Positions 24,201 through 39,200 are shown, numbered from the stretch's first letter. The stretch is DNA of 64,000 nucleotides from Branchipolynoe longqiensis (GCA_030323885.1 CM059202.1:45526849-45590848), one strand, 5' to 3'. Program-made: numbers and translations. The notes: generated by a model not told the origin, from the letters alone.

Positions 24201-27200
24201 CCTGTCCATAATGAGTAAGTCACATCGCAGCTTGTTTTCATTGCTGAACAGCAATCGTCTCAATTTGCTAGTAGCCTTGTCATCTCAGCTGTTAGTAGTT
24301 ATGTTAGTTAGTTGTTTTTTTTGGTGCCACATTTGCAACATTTTGGGATATACCTATCCCCTGCGCTAGTCTTAGTAGGGATACTCAGTTTACGCTGTGA
24401 CTTTGTGAGGTCTAGGTATGAGGTCATTTGAAGAAATTTTAGGAGTTAGGTCTTGAATGATGGTTGTGAGTGCACACAGACTACATCAGATGACCTCGCA
24501 GCCTTTGTTCTTAGAAAATTGCCTCTAACCCCTGTATTGTAGTTTTTAGGTCGGTGAAATTCATAGTTATTGCTTTCCAGAAGAAGTATGATGACTTCAG
24601 CAATGTAAGTGTTAACAGTTAACACTCTGTTGAAGAAGTCCAGGGTTTGCATTGAGGTAACTGATACCAGTTAGCGCTCTGTGGACAATGTAAGTATTAA
24701 CAGTTAACACTCTGTTGAAGAAGTCCAGGGTTTGCATTGAGGTAACTGATACCAGTTAGTGCTCTGTGGACAATGTAAGTGTTAACAGTTAACATTCTAT
24801 TCATCGAGACAGACACCAACATTTACGACTCTGTGGAGGAAATGTTTTGGCTTCATCAAGGTAAATAATAATGATTAGTAGTCCATCAATGAAAATTAAC
24901 CATTAGCATGCTGCAGAAGTGTGTTCACTTCAGTATGATGAAGAATTAACAGTTAACGCTCACGTGAAGTGCTAGGACTTTATCAAAGTAAACACTGGTG
25001 ATTAGTACCCTGTGAAAGAAGTGGATTCACTTCACTACAGTATGCAGGTATTGCAATACCTCAGGGAGTTTGACGCCCCTGCCCTGCAGAGTTCCAAACC
25101 ACTGCCTTGTGGTACAGGTTCTTGACAGAACCGAAGGCTAAGGGAGCAAGCAAACCCTGAACAGAAAACCATGTCACTGTGGCAGCATCAAGGGCGGTTG
25201 ATGTATCGAACTCCCAACATCTCCCGACCAGCCACTGCAGGGACAAATAGTTTTGTGCCTGTCTGGATATGTTCTTACCGGTGTGAAACCTCTATTTGCT
25301 CCCTGAGAGAGTGCCGCTGGTAACTTGCAAAAGCCAGCAGCACTTCAACACTTTTGCAGGCAGCTTTCATGAAATAATGAAAGCAGGCTTTGTCGCATCG
25401 TGACCGACAGCATGATAATGATGAAAGAAGTGAATTGACTTCAGTATGATGAAGAATTAACAATTATTGCTCAGGTGAAGTGCTAGGACTTTATCAAAGT
25501 AAACACTGGTGATTAGTACCCTGTGAAAGAAGTGGATTCACTTCACTACGGTAAACTATGACATTCAACACTCAGTTGAACGAGTCCAAGGACGTCATCC
25601 AGGAAAGGAGTGATGAGAACTACTCTCTGGAAGAAGTACATGAAACACAGTTACTAAGCTCCAGACACTGGGATACTTACAGTTAGTTAGCGAAGTGCAG
25701 GGACTTGAACAAGGTAAATGCCAACAATAACTAGTCTGCCAAAGAACTACACTCACCTCAGCGCGGTACGAATTAATGGTTGACAAGTTGTGTAAGAATT
25801 AATGGTTGACAAGTTGTGTAAGAATTAATGGTTGACAAGTTCTGTAAAAAGTAATGGTTGACAAGTTGTGCAAGAATTAATGGTTGACAAGTTGTGTAAG
25901 AATTAATGGTTGACAAGTTGTGCAAGAATTAATGGTTGACAAATTGTGTAAGAATTAATGGTTGACAAATTGTGTAAGAATTATGGTTGACAAGTTGTGT
26001 AAGAATTAATGGTTGATTAGTTGTGTAAGAATTAATGGTTGACAAGTTGTGTAAGAATTATGGTTGACAAGTTGTGTAAGAATTAATGGTTGATTAGTTG
26101 TGTAAGAATTAATGGTTGACAAGTTGTGTAAGAATTAATGGTTGACAAGTTGTGTAAGAAGTAATGGTTGACAAGTTGTGCAAGAATTAATGGTTGACAA
26201 GTTGTGTAAGAATTAATGGTTGACAAGTTGTGCAAGAATTAATGGTTGACAAGTTGTGTAAGAATTAATGGTTGACATGTTGTGTAGGAATTAATGGTTG
26301 ACAAGTTGTGTAAGAATTAATGGTTGACAAGTTGTGCAAGAAATAGTCGGCCTTCATCAAAGTGGACTTTGAAAGCAACATTCCGCTGAAGTGTGACAAT
26401 ATATTATTTCTTGAACCAGATTCACCTGACATCACGTGACCTTCCTCTGGTTCCCGAACCTCCTTCTTCACCAATCAGGGACCTTGATGATTACCCATAA
26501 TACCACTTCCTGCTCCTTCTGGTTCCGCTTTCCTCCCAATCGCTCGCCTACACCACATACCACACACAAAATACCACACACTACACCCCACACCACATCA
26601 CACCACACACCACACAACACACCACACTACACACCACACTACACACATCATACCACACACCACCCCACACACACCACATCATGCTACACACACCACATCA
26701 CGTCATAACAACACCACACCATAACCACACAACCACACCACACACACATCACACCACACAACACACCACATCACACCACACTACACACCTCATCACGCCA
26801 CACACCACACACTACATACAACACACACCACACACCACACCACACACCACACCACACACCCCACACCACACACACCACACACCTAGTTGAGTTAGTGTAA
26901 GTGAGGAGGACCCCCCCCCACCTTGCCCCCCCCCCCCTACCTGCCCTGCAGACTTTCGGTGAGTGATGTTCCCTTGTTGCGTCCCTGCAGGGCTTCCAGC
27001 ACCATGGCATCGTGATGCTCATTAAGAAGCCGGCAACTGACCAGAACACCAGGGGCAAAGCCTTCAACATTCTCACACCGCTAGCACCTGAAATTTGGAT
27101 CTTCAGCTCCCTAGCGGTCATAATTGTGAGTAACGACAACAAGTGCAACCATTTTAAAGTTGAATATTCCACTCGCTTTTGTTGTGTCACTGGTCATTAG

Positions 27201-30200
27201 ATTTTGGTTTTAAGTTTAATGTTTACCTCGTGTGTATATCATGCCTCTTTTATGTGCTTCTCTTTGTTTGTGGGTTTTTTTTGTTAGTTTTTCTCACTTT
27301 TTTTCTTTAAGTGATTTTTTTTGTGTGTCCAAAAACGAAACCTCCTCGCTTAACGGAGGGCCCGTGCCTGCTTTATTCTAGGTGGGACTCATCTTATGGG
27401 CGAACAACCGGCTTAACCCATATGAATACGGTTGTCGCTCCGGGTTAGGGCAGGCCTCTGAAGAAGCTGCGGAACTGTTCAACATGCAGGGTTCCCTCTG
27501 GTTCGCCTTCACAACTCTGCAATGGCAAGGTGCGTCAGTTTGAAAGCATTTACCAGTCGCGACTATACCCATAGCGCCTGTTGTAAGATATCTGTAGCTG
27601 AGTACCCAAACGCTAGCAGACGATATAGGACTACGTCACGGGTCATGTGACCGCCGGTAGTTGTACCTTGATCCCTAATAAAGAGTGACTCGCTGTACAT
27701 AACTCAGCGTGTGAAGACTTCTTGTAGTTGTACTTTGATCCCTAATACAGAGTGACTCGCTGTACATAACTCAGCGTGTGAAGACGTCTTGTAGTTGTAC
27801 CTTGATCCCTAATAAAGAGTGACTCGCTGTACGTAACTCAGTGTGTAAAGACTTCTTGTAGTTGTACCTTGATCGCTAATAATGAGTGACCCGCTGTACG
27901 TAACTTAGCGTGTGAAGACGTCTTGTAGTTGTACCTTGATCCCTAATAAAGAGTGACTCGGTGTACATAACTCAGCGTGTGAAGATGTCTTGTTTTATAC
28001 CCCTGTCACACTACAACGTAATGAGCCAACGTAAGCCTGACCTGCTCACGTTTCGTCATTACGTTGACGTACGTTGGGTTATGTTATGATGACATCAGAA
28101 TGACGTTAGACTGACGTGGAGCTACGTCACGTTACGTCGTGTTACGTCGGCGCGCGTCAAAGTTTTGAACCTGTTCAAAACTTTCGATGTAACTCGAACG
28201 TAAGGGTTTATGTTCGCCGTACGTTGTGTACACGTTCGGCGAACATCAATGACATTAGACAGACGTTAGTCAAACGCTGCTCACTATGTTCAACTACTTT
28301 CCACTACGTTGACCCACATTAAACCCGGTGGAAACGTCCACGCGGCATAATGGGAACGTCAGGAGAACGTACACCGAACGTACATCCAATGTACGTTCAA
28401 CGTACGTTCAACGTTTCGCCACCATCTCATGACGTATGTAACATCACGTAACATAGTTCTCGCAATGGAATAACGTTCATAACGTTCCATGAGCATAATG
28501 ACGCTGTCCTCTCTCGTTGAATGACGGTATCACTATGCTTTACCGACGTTACGCTCTTGTCAACTACACTGCATCCACGTTCAACTGGTGCCAAAATTTG
28601 CATACTACGCCGAGAAGTTTGACATTCTTCACATTCTCCCTGCTCTGACGTTGTTATGTCGTAGTGTGACAGGGCCTTTACGTCTGTCTTCAGCGGCCCT
28701 GTGATCAGCGAACTAATGTTGTGCATGAATAATTTGTCGATGTACAAACTGTTTTTATCCTATTTAACTGCCATCTGATGCCAGGACAACATTGGTCTGG
28801 ATGCACAGTTGTCCTTTGATTTTGGTTGTTTGTTGTTTTACGTCCTTGGAACATCTAAGATCATATCAAGACGGATACCGACTTGTGACAGTATGCACTC
28901 ATGGCGACTTTATAGTACTGCCCCACTGGGAGGCCAGGCCGCCAGCACCATGACCTGATATCCCACTCAGTCACATTATCCTGACACTGAGCCAACCAGT
29001 CCTTGCCCTATCCTAGTAATGCCGAGCGCCAGGCTAGAAAGCGACAAGTGTCAATCTTTAAGTCATTGGTTTGACTCGACCAGGGTTCGAACCCAAGAGT
29101 TGTCCTTTGAAGACAGGTATGACTGTAAAGCCCTTCAGTAATTTCATTTGCGCATACTATTTGGATATTGGGGCAGTTCCTGTTCAGTCGAATGGTGCTA
29201 GTGTCATATGAAGTACCTATGTAACCTTATATAAACATTGAAGAATACAGGCATTGCTACGGTGTCAATGTCGCTGTCGTCTCGAATTATCTTTTTGTTG
29301 ATACTGGAAGAACTCAGGATGCAAAGTATTCCGCAACACATCTAGAGCAAACCACTACGACCACCATTAGGTCACCACCATTATGTCACTACCAGTATAT
29401 AACCACCATTATGTAACCACCATTATATCACCAACATTATGTCACAATCATTATATCACCACCATTATGGCACAACCATTATATGACCACCATTATGTGA
29501 CCATCATTATGTCACCACCATTGTGTCACCACCATTATGTCACCATAATTATGTCACCACCATTATGTCAACACCAGTATATAACCCCCATTATGTAACC
29601 ACCATTATGTCACCACCATTATGTCACCACCATTATGTCACCATCATTATGTCACCACAATTATGTCACAATCATTACGTAACCACCATTATGTCACCAC
29701 CATTATGTCACCACCATTATGTCACCACCATTGTGACACAGCCATTATGTCACCATTATTATGTCACCACCATTATGTCACCACCATTATGTCACCACCA
29801 TTATGTCACCACCATTATATCACCACCACTTCACGCCACACACCACACACTACATACAACACACACCACACACCACACCACACACCCCACACCACACACA
29901 CCACACACCTAGTTGAGTTAGTGTAAGTGAGGAGGCCCCCCCACCTTCCCCCCCCCCCCTACCTGCCCTGCAGACTTTCGGTGAGTGATGTTCCCTTGTT
30001 GCGTCCCTGCACCACCATTATGCAACCACCCCCATTATACAACCACCATTATGCAACCACCATTATGCAACCACCAGCATACAACCACCATTATGCAACC
30101 ATCATTATGCAACCACCATTATACAACCATCAGCATAGACCCCTTTCAATGTTTACAAACGTTGTGTATGTGCGCGCATTTTGGCTGCAGAACAAAGGCA

Positions 30201-33200
30201 CATAGCCATTGAGTTTGCTGATACGCGCAGAGAAAAACACAATTTTATTCAAAATTGATAGAAATAAAGAACAATAAACACATTAGTTTAATATAATCTG
30301 TTTGTTGAATATGTTATCTCTTTGTGTGCCAAGCAGGTTGTTTCTAGGTGATGCGGTTTTAAAGATATTTCACTTTTCCTGTAGGAAGATTGCTCATGGC
30401 CATTGACAATGCATTGAGTTTGCCCATACACGCAGTGCAAAATTTCAATTTGAATAATAAACATAGAAATTTAATATGACCTGTTTATTAAACACTTGAT
30501 CTGTTTGTGTGCCAAGCGGTTTGTTTCTAAGTTGTGAGGTTTTAGAGATATTTAATGTTTTCTGTATGAATATTGCTCATGGCCATTGAGCTTGCGAGTG
30601 CAACCGGGCGTTGTTCTGCAACCAAGTTGCCCGCGCACAGACCTAATTACCTATGCTGACGTCATATGAAGAGTTCAGGCGCAAAACCACGCAAACGCCA
30701 ATCCAAATATGGAGATAAGCATTGGAATCAAACCTTCAAACAGTTATTATTTTTTTATATTCTTATTCGTTTGTTCATTGCTCCATAACCATATGCTCAT
30801 ATGAAAAGTGGAATTCATGGGAATTCAAGTTATTTTCAGGCAAAAATCTGTTATTTAAACTATATTTTTGGATTGGAGTTTAGTGGTTTTGCGCCTGAAC
30901 TATTCATATACACCCACCGTTAGACAACCACCACCATTATATAACCACCATTATGCAAACACCAGTATACAACCACCATTATATAACCACCATTATGTAA
31001 CCACCAGTATACAACCACCATTATATAACCACCATTATGTAACCACCAGCATACAACCACCATTATGCAACCACCATTATGTAACCACCAGTATACAACC
31101 ACCATTATACACATACAATTATGCAACCACTACCATTATGCAACCTCCATTATGCAACCACCATTATCCAACCACTATCATTATCCAACCACCATTATCC
31201 AACCACCATTATCCAACCACCTTCATTATGCAACCACCATTATGCAAAACACACCAAGTGGGATATCGCATCATGGTGCTGCGGCCTGGTCTCCCATCCC
31301 AGTAGGGCAGCACTATAGATTCGCCATAACAGTGCACTGTCACAACTCCGTAGGTACCCGTCTTGATATGACCTTAGATGTTGCCAGGACGTAAAACTCC
31401 AGCAACCAACAAACCAACCAACCAATCAACCAACCGTCCTGTTTGTAGCTAGGACCTAAAACCCCATGTGTTCACCAGGGTTCGAGCGGGCTCCCAGGTC
31501 GCTCTCCTCTCGGTTGCTGACCTGCTTCTGGTTCGTCTTCGTGACCTTGACCTTGGTGACCTACACCGGCTCGCTGATGAGTCACCTGTTCTGGATATCT
31601 ACTGTGAATGGCAGCCGTTTCGTACCGGATGTCACCTCCGTGGAGGACCTCGTGCGGAGTAAAGACTATGACTATGGCTTCATCAAGGTGAGCTTCCCAG
31701 TTTATGATTCATCGAAAGGCAAATAATAATAATAATAATAATAATGAATCTAAATATAATACCAAACGGTGGTTAAGTTTTAGGGTAATTCTGGTCACTA
31801 CTCCTCTGTTAATCATCACTGCCAACGCGCATCATCATACTTCACTGATGCTTCGCCATGTCTGGGTTGTTAATAGCGTGCCTTTTGTGTGCCTACTGTA
31901 CACATTTCATATTAATTTTGGTGTTTTTTTTACTAACTTTGGTCACTTCGACCAGAGTGGCATCCATTTTGAGTCACGTAAACACACATGTTGTTCACTT
32001 CACCATTAGATAGCACCACCGATATAGTTTACTGGATAATGGTACAGATGGATTCCACCAGATGGCCGATCTATATTGAAACAGGACCACACACGAGTCC
32101 GAAATAGAGCAGAGAACGTAGATATATACACGGTCTCTGAATATAGTCAGCGACTGTGAAAATATATATAATAACAGTTCAGCACAATATTGGTCCAGGG
32201 ATTGATGTGGAGCCGAACTTTAGCCCATGCACAGCACAGGTTGAAGCTGATAAATATAGACATGATACATACACAGACACACACCAGTATAAGAAAAATA
32301 CACTGATAATTCAAGCAAGCTCTTAGAAGGTTTACATTCTAGGCTTGATGCACCCAGGAGGTAAACTTTAAACTTTAAACCAAAAACTGATTACAACTAA
32401 CACAACAAGGTGAAGGCAGTCAGGGAAAGTAACTATAGCTAACCAAACAACAAATGGCGACTTTATAGTGCTGCCCCACTGGGAAATCAGGCCATTGGAA
32501 CCATGCCCCTATGTCCCACTCAGTCAGATTATCCTGACACTGAGCCAACCAGTCCTTGCCCTATCCTATTAATTCTGAGCGCCAGGCTAGGAAGCGACAA
32601 GTATCAATTTTATAAGCCGTTGGTTTGACTCGGCCGGGAACCAAACTCGCGACCTTCCGCAAGGGAGGCCTTCGCTCTCCCGATTTGGCCACCGCGTCTG
32701 TTCTGCTTAATACGTGCATCAGTATCTAACTTGAATATGTCAAATCTAAATAACTGTTTTGGTTTTGAAAATTTGATGGTTTTCATCGGACTATGCAATT
32801 TTAACAGTAGGCCTAATGAACGCGACATTGTCATTGTTGGCGTGACGTCACAAGTATGTTGAAATACCAACAAAGGTTATGACTCTGATTGATATTTTGC
32901 TTTATCTTGTTTCCAAGAACTGAGCAATACTTCACATGTACAATACAATACAATGCGATACAGACAACTCAATTCTCCTCTCTTCAACCAATACTAATAT
33001 AAAGTCTATCTCACCCATGTGGTCCTGCTCCTTCTTCACTGCTCTGGTCTCAGGCTCCAACTGTACTCTCCCCCCCCCCTCGCCCCCAGTCCAGCCTTAT
33101 ATCTAGCTTGACCACTCTCCAAGCACCAGCCTACCTTGACCACTGTCCAGTTGCAGACCAGCCTCTCCCTGGCCTGTCTCCACGCTCTACTGCCCGGCAG

Positions 33201-36200
33201 CCCCTCTTACACACAATTCACCTACCGATACACTCCCTGGTACATCCGTTTTACAGTATTTTCCCCCTCCCACCAGGACCTACACAGTGGTCTACATTAT
33301 TTCTCATTGCTACACACATGCTTTTACTGGTTCTTGACCCCTTAATATTTACCCAGCCTAACTTAAAGATGCATAGTCCGATGAAATACGAAATTTTCAA
33401 AACCAAACAATTATCTAGATTTGATTTTTTACATAGCTAACTTAGATACTGATGCACTTATTGAACATTTTATAGAAACACGGATGCTCGGCCACTGTGA
33501 GCACCCCATGAGACTACAAACCTCTCCCCTTCATATCACCTGTGATGCAATTAGCCTAATCAAACCAACTCATGAATCAGTACTGAAAAGAGGAAGGAAA
33601 ACTAGTCACACAAATGAACAGTGAATAAGTTGTGCTTTATTGGCAGCAACTCCTGTCCATTCCCCTACATGTGACCTAGCACCCTCACTCCCCACCTTCT
33701 GTCCACACTAGTTCTCATTATCACTTTAGCCTGTATACTGAAGCAGTGCCCACAGCCCATGGGACAGGAGTCCTTTGTCTGTGGATACACTCAATTTGAA
33801 TAGGTGAATTTAGGTAGCATCAGACAGAGTGTCTGGGGTTCCTGCTCAAAAGTATGTGTGCTTCACTCAAGAGCCAGGACTAGAGTGCTGGTGTCCAGGA
33901 TGCCTGGAGCATCGATCCTTCATTTACATAATGCGGTGCATCTCCTATATTTAGTGTGGTCAGTTAGTCAAGGCTGTGTAGGTGACTGAGCAGTCCCACA
34001 GTCAGCCAATCAGGTGGCCCCACAGCTGGGGTGGGAGCCAACCCCCCGGTGGAGGTGGCTGCCACCCTACTCAGCTGCAGGTGCCGCCCTGAGTATATAT
34101 GCAACTGAGGCTGAAGTTGGGCCTCCCTTATGGTCACAGGGGTGAACCAGCAGTTGTATACAGTTACATTCATATATATATATCCATATATATAGACCTA
34201 GAACGTCCCTCCTTGGTGATGGTACATGCTTAGAACTACACATAGGAAATGTCCACCCCTTGGGCAGTTTCCCCTACAACACCTTGAACCGTTTCTTATA
34301 TAACACAGCTCCTCCCTAATCCTAGGCAGCATGCAGGACATATATTTCCTTACTCTATATCATGTCATACTCTGAGTATCTCATCCTTGCTTGTTAGTTT
34401 ACATAACATTGTCCCCACACTGTCATTTAATAATAAAGATGCACCCTGCTACTATATAATTCTAAACCGAAAATCCGTATATTTTTACAATTTGTTTCTA
34501 CATAGAAGGGAATACTGAGTCAATTTAATAGAACATGTTACTGTAGAGATATATGGTGTTAGAGTTTGCAAACTTGCCAAAACTAATTTTCCATGTTTGC
34601 ACTTCAAATCTCAAATTTTACCATTTAAAATAAAAGTAACTTTAAGCTAATGTAGAGTATCCTAGTGATCGATCTAATAATTTATCTCAGAAAAATTACA
34701 GAAAATTAAAACTCTCTTCATGCAACTTTAATCATATTTTTTCCTTTCCATATATTAGCATATTCCGCTCCAACTTGTACATACCCCGTTTCATAACTGT
34801 CGACTCTAAGACTAAAATCCGCATAATTTTACAGAGTGACTAGACTCTCGAAGGGTAAAACAAGCTGCAGCTGTATAGGTGCTTGCTCGCTTTTGTCAAT
34901 TTTAACACTATTTTGATCAAGTCACACTCCTAAATAACAGAATTTGATCTGAAGCGGTGGAAAATTCATTGTGATTTTTGTTTGTGGTTTTTATTGTATT
35001 GACGTTTTGCTCACGCGTGTTTATCACGGAGACTGTGGACTTTGCCACTAACTGTGCGTTTGTTTTACCCTTCGTGGTGGTTACTAAGGGGGGGGTGGTG
35101 TAAACATGCCCGGATGTCCGACGTGGAGAATAACAAGTACACCTCTTTACAACTTGGATTTGTTTGTTTCACGACCCCCAGACACAAAACGTAAACATCG
35201 GCTATATGCCTATTTCATATGACGTCAGCATAGGTATATAGGTCAGTGTGCGCGCTGCTTGGCTGCAGGACGACACATGGTCACACTGCAAACTCAATGG
35301 CTATGAGTAATCTTCATAGAGAAAAAGTGAAATATATCTAAAACCACATCACCTAGACACAAAGCTGCAACAATAGGATACAGCTATAATAAGGCATTGG
35401 ACCTGTGTATGCTAGGTCACACCTACCGTATTTTTCGCACCCACCTTCCGTTAACGATCTAAAACTGCCCAAAAGTCATGAGTGTGCACTCCCCTAGCAC
35501 ACCTACCGATTGCGATTCACGACTAAAACTCATTTTAGGGCTAAAATGGTAGGTGTGTACCTAGCTTACAATTGCGATTCGCGATTCGAAAAATGAATCG
35601 GCCCGTTTTCAGTTTTAAGCGGGTCGGGTCGAGTCGCGAGTTTTAGTGCGTGAATCCTATACGGTAGGTGTGTACTTGGCATTAGCCGCTCTTAATTAAT
35701 AGAAATGGAGACAGTTCTTCAGATGTGGTGGATCGTAGCAACTGTCACTGGCTCACTGGTAAATGGCCGTGAGCAATCTTCCTACAGAAAAAGTGAAATA
35801 TCTCTAAAACCACACCACCTAGACACAAACCGCTTGGCACACAAACAGATAACATGTTTAACAAACAGATTATATTAAATTTATAAGGTTAGGGTTCTGC
35901 ATTTCTATTAATTCTGAATAAAACTGATGTTTTGCACTGCGCGTATCGGCAAACTCAATGAGGGCGTGCCTTCGTTCTGCAGCCAAGCTACGCGCGCATA
36001 CATGATGTTTGTAAACATTGAAAGAGGTCTATTGGGGGTTACAATGTAGATGTCAAATTGAGGTTGCGGAGTATGTCTGAGAGTTTGGTTATCAAACTCC
36101 ATCATAGCTGATTGGTTGGTTGTTTGTTGGAGTTTTACGTCCTGGAAACAGCTAAGGTCAGATCCTAGCCGAAGATATCTCGAGTTATGTAGGCGAAACA

Positions 36201-39200
36201 TTTGGTGCTGCAGTACCATCTCTGAACGCGCACCTACCACGTGATCTGTGACCAGACGCGGTGCCCGAATCGGTAGAGTGCTAGCTTCCCGTGCGGAAGG
36301 TCGGGAGTTCGAATCCCAGCTGAGTCAAACCGATGACATACGAAATTGATACTTGTCACTTCCTAGCAAGAGGTTCGGCATCATTAGCATAGGGCAAGGA
36401 CTGGTTGGCTCGGTGTCAAGATAATGTGACTGAGTCGGATATCGGGTCATGGTGCTGGTAACCTGGTCCCCCCAGTGGGGCACCACTATAAAGTCGCCAT
36501 GAGTGCGCACTGTCACAAGTCGGTACCCGTCCTGATATAACCTTAGATGTTGCCAGAATGTAAAACTCCATCCAACCAACATATTTAATAGCAAGTCAAA
36601 TAGTGTTGCTAGGATGCAAAACCCCAACAAAAGAGAACCAGACAAAAATCACATGACCTGCCTTCACTTCAGGGAGGGAGCACCGAGCGGTATTTCATGC
36701 AGATTGCTTCAGGGGAGGTCTTCGACAAGATGCGCTTATACTTGGCGAAAAAGGGAGACAGTGTTCTTGAGAAATCAACAGACGGTGGTAAGTTTTCTTT
36801 GCCCATTTGGTTATTAGCATTGCGATATATACTCATACATGAACACACTGACACACAGTCTGGTCCCCAGGTATATATACTCATACATACACACACAAAC
36901 ACCCAGTCTGGTCCCCAGGTATATATACTCATACACACACAAACACCCAGTCTGGTCCCCAGGTATATATACTCATACACACACAAATTCCCAGTCTGGT
37001 CCCCAGGTATATATACTCATACATGAACACACTGATGCCCGGTCTGGTCCCCAGGTGTATATGTAGAATATAATTTATTATATATATATAAGTAGGCGGA
37101 GTTTCCCCCTTCTCTCTTTAATTAATTATTTATTATTAATTTCTTATTTATTCTTTACTGTACATTCACCCCGGGCCACTCTTTTGCCCTGGGACTGCCA
37201 TTTCATTGCCGCTTGGCTCATTCCCTCTCTGATTGCACTCGCAGCACCACTTATTTTAGCTTCACCGGTGCTTCACCGGTGCTTCACCGCTCGTCAGTTA
37301 ACACAGTCAACCTGCTACCTGTGTTGGATAATGGAGGATGAACTCACTGAAGGACGAACGCATAGGAGTGTCGTGAGCTAAAAACATTGTTACATACATT
37401 TCCGTCGATCGACCTAGTCGAATTTCCTTCAGTGTGTCGATTTCCGCTATCGCGATATTAAATACGACGACGGACGGCGGGAAATGCTCGATATCAGGCT
37501 TTCAATAACTCTAAGCTGAACATGATATCATATATGTGTGTCGACTAATTTTATCATAAAAGAGTCAGTCGTTCTATACATGTGTGTCAAATAGAAAATT
37601 GGAATAACTTTCAACCGCTAAATTAACGTTCCGACCGTAAACAAGATGGCGGCTTGGCGGGAAATATTTTGACTTCCATTATGATTATCGACTGACATGA
37701 ACTGGGCCAGTCGAAAGCATCTTGAGTGTCGAGCTCAACTATAATATACCGATTTCACGCAAATTATTCGACAGAATGATGCTAAAATACTTAAATTCGA
37801 CAAAATAAATCAACACAAAATGGCGGCTGGCGGGAATTAAACAAGCATTTTGATTGTCGAGGTCTCTTTACAACCAGATAAAAGACATAGGACTTAGGCT
37901 CAAGCATTTTCATTGAAAAACATTGCCTCTATGACAAATGAACTAACTGAAGTGAATGCCGGCATTACACTTATACTCCTCTAATATTTTATACATAGTT
38001 CTTATTCATTTACCTACCAATTATATTTTATACACCTTTACACTGCACCCTCATTATCATAAGAATTGAACATATAGGCAGCAGCATAGAACATCACTCC
38101 ATCGAATGATTTTGCTATGGTTCTCATATACAATTGAACTGCCACTTTAACTCGATCTACTTCAAACACCGCTACTGCTTCACTACATAACTTACACAAG
38201 TATTTTATTATGCCTAAAGAATTTTGTGATACTTGTGGGGCAGTACACGAAAAAGGAAATAAAACACAGTGCGAGGAAAAGCAGGATACTGCGGGTCCAA
38301 CAACGAGGTCACGCTCAATCCGCCAGCTAACTGATAGTGAACAAAAAATGTCGGACGACCAGAACAGTGGGGGGGTTGAACTCATCGCCATGTCGTCTGA
38401 GGAGCGACTTAAACTACTGGAAAAGGAAGTAAGGGTGCTTGAAGTTGAGGACGAGCTGGCTGCCTTGGAGGAGTGAAAAAGAAAACTCCTATTAAAGCAA
38501 GAGAGACGCCGCCAAGCCAGCACAGGAGCACAACGGGATGTGGGCGAGGCCGTTCGAGACGCAAGCTCAGGATTTGCTTGCGACGACGTGGAGGCCAACC
38601 AGACGACCCGTTATGTGGACGCGACTTTCGTTGGAAAACCGGAAGACGGCTTCTGTTCTTACGGGAGGGACATAAGCCGCTCACGATCTACCGTACACCG
38701 ATGGAGGACGTCGAGCAGCGCATCGTCCAGAAGGAGTGCCAGTAGATGACGTAGAAGTAAGTGGAGCCTCAAGGGGTTTACTGTCGGAAAGAGAGATATT
38801 GGTAAAGTGAACTGTTACGAGTTGATAGCTGCCACGGGCCAGTGGGCACTCGGCATAAAGGAGCTGGACATTAAAGACTTGAGGGCCTTGCTCGAGCACA
38901 TTGTGTTTCTGGCCCATAGGGTGCACACAAATGAATATTATGACTCGGCTCACACTAACTATGATTGGTGAATCAGAACACTAGCTGAGGAAATAGGCTT
39001 TGCTGCTTTCTCTAGCACCAACAGGGGCTCGAGTGTGCTATTTTATTCTTCGCTCAATGTATGATCAAGGAAGTCCGGAACGACAAGCTACGCCACCAGG
39101 AAGCCAGGTAGTCACACTAAGAGGCCTTGCTACGCGTGGAATGGCGAGCAGGGCTGCACATGAGGCGAGGCCGAATGTAGATTCGGCCATGTCTGCTCAA

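Noticed and set aside
27657..27992. Polyadenylation signals (AATAAA-like) ending a short transcript
   Set aside because: They occur once per 67-bp unit in a tandem repeat between exons 7 and 8 of the receptor, so they look incidental.
29383..29926. Tyr/His/Pro-rich repeat protein
   Set aside because: It is the CACCATTATGTCAC minisatellite plus the duplicated end of intron 5; it contains intron sequence, not exons.
38210..38476. Host gene encoding an 88-residue coiled-coil protein
   Set aside because: It continues, over stops and frameshifts, into a gag-like region and a Cys/His knuckle, all within an insertion that splits a minisatellite.
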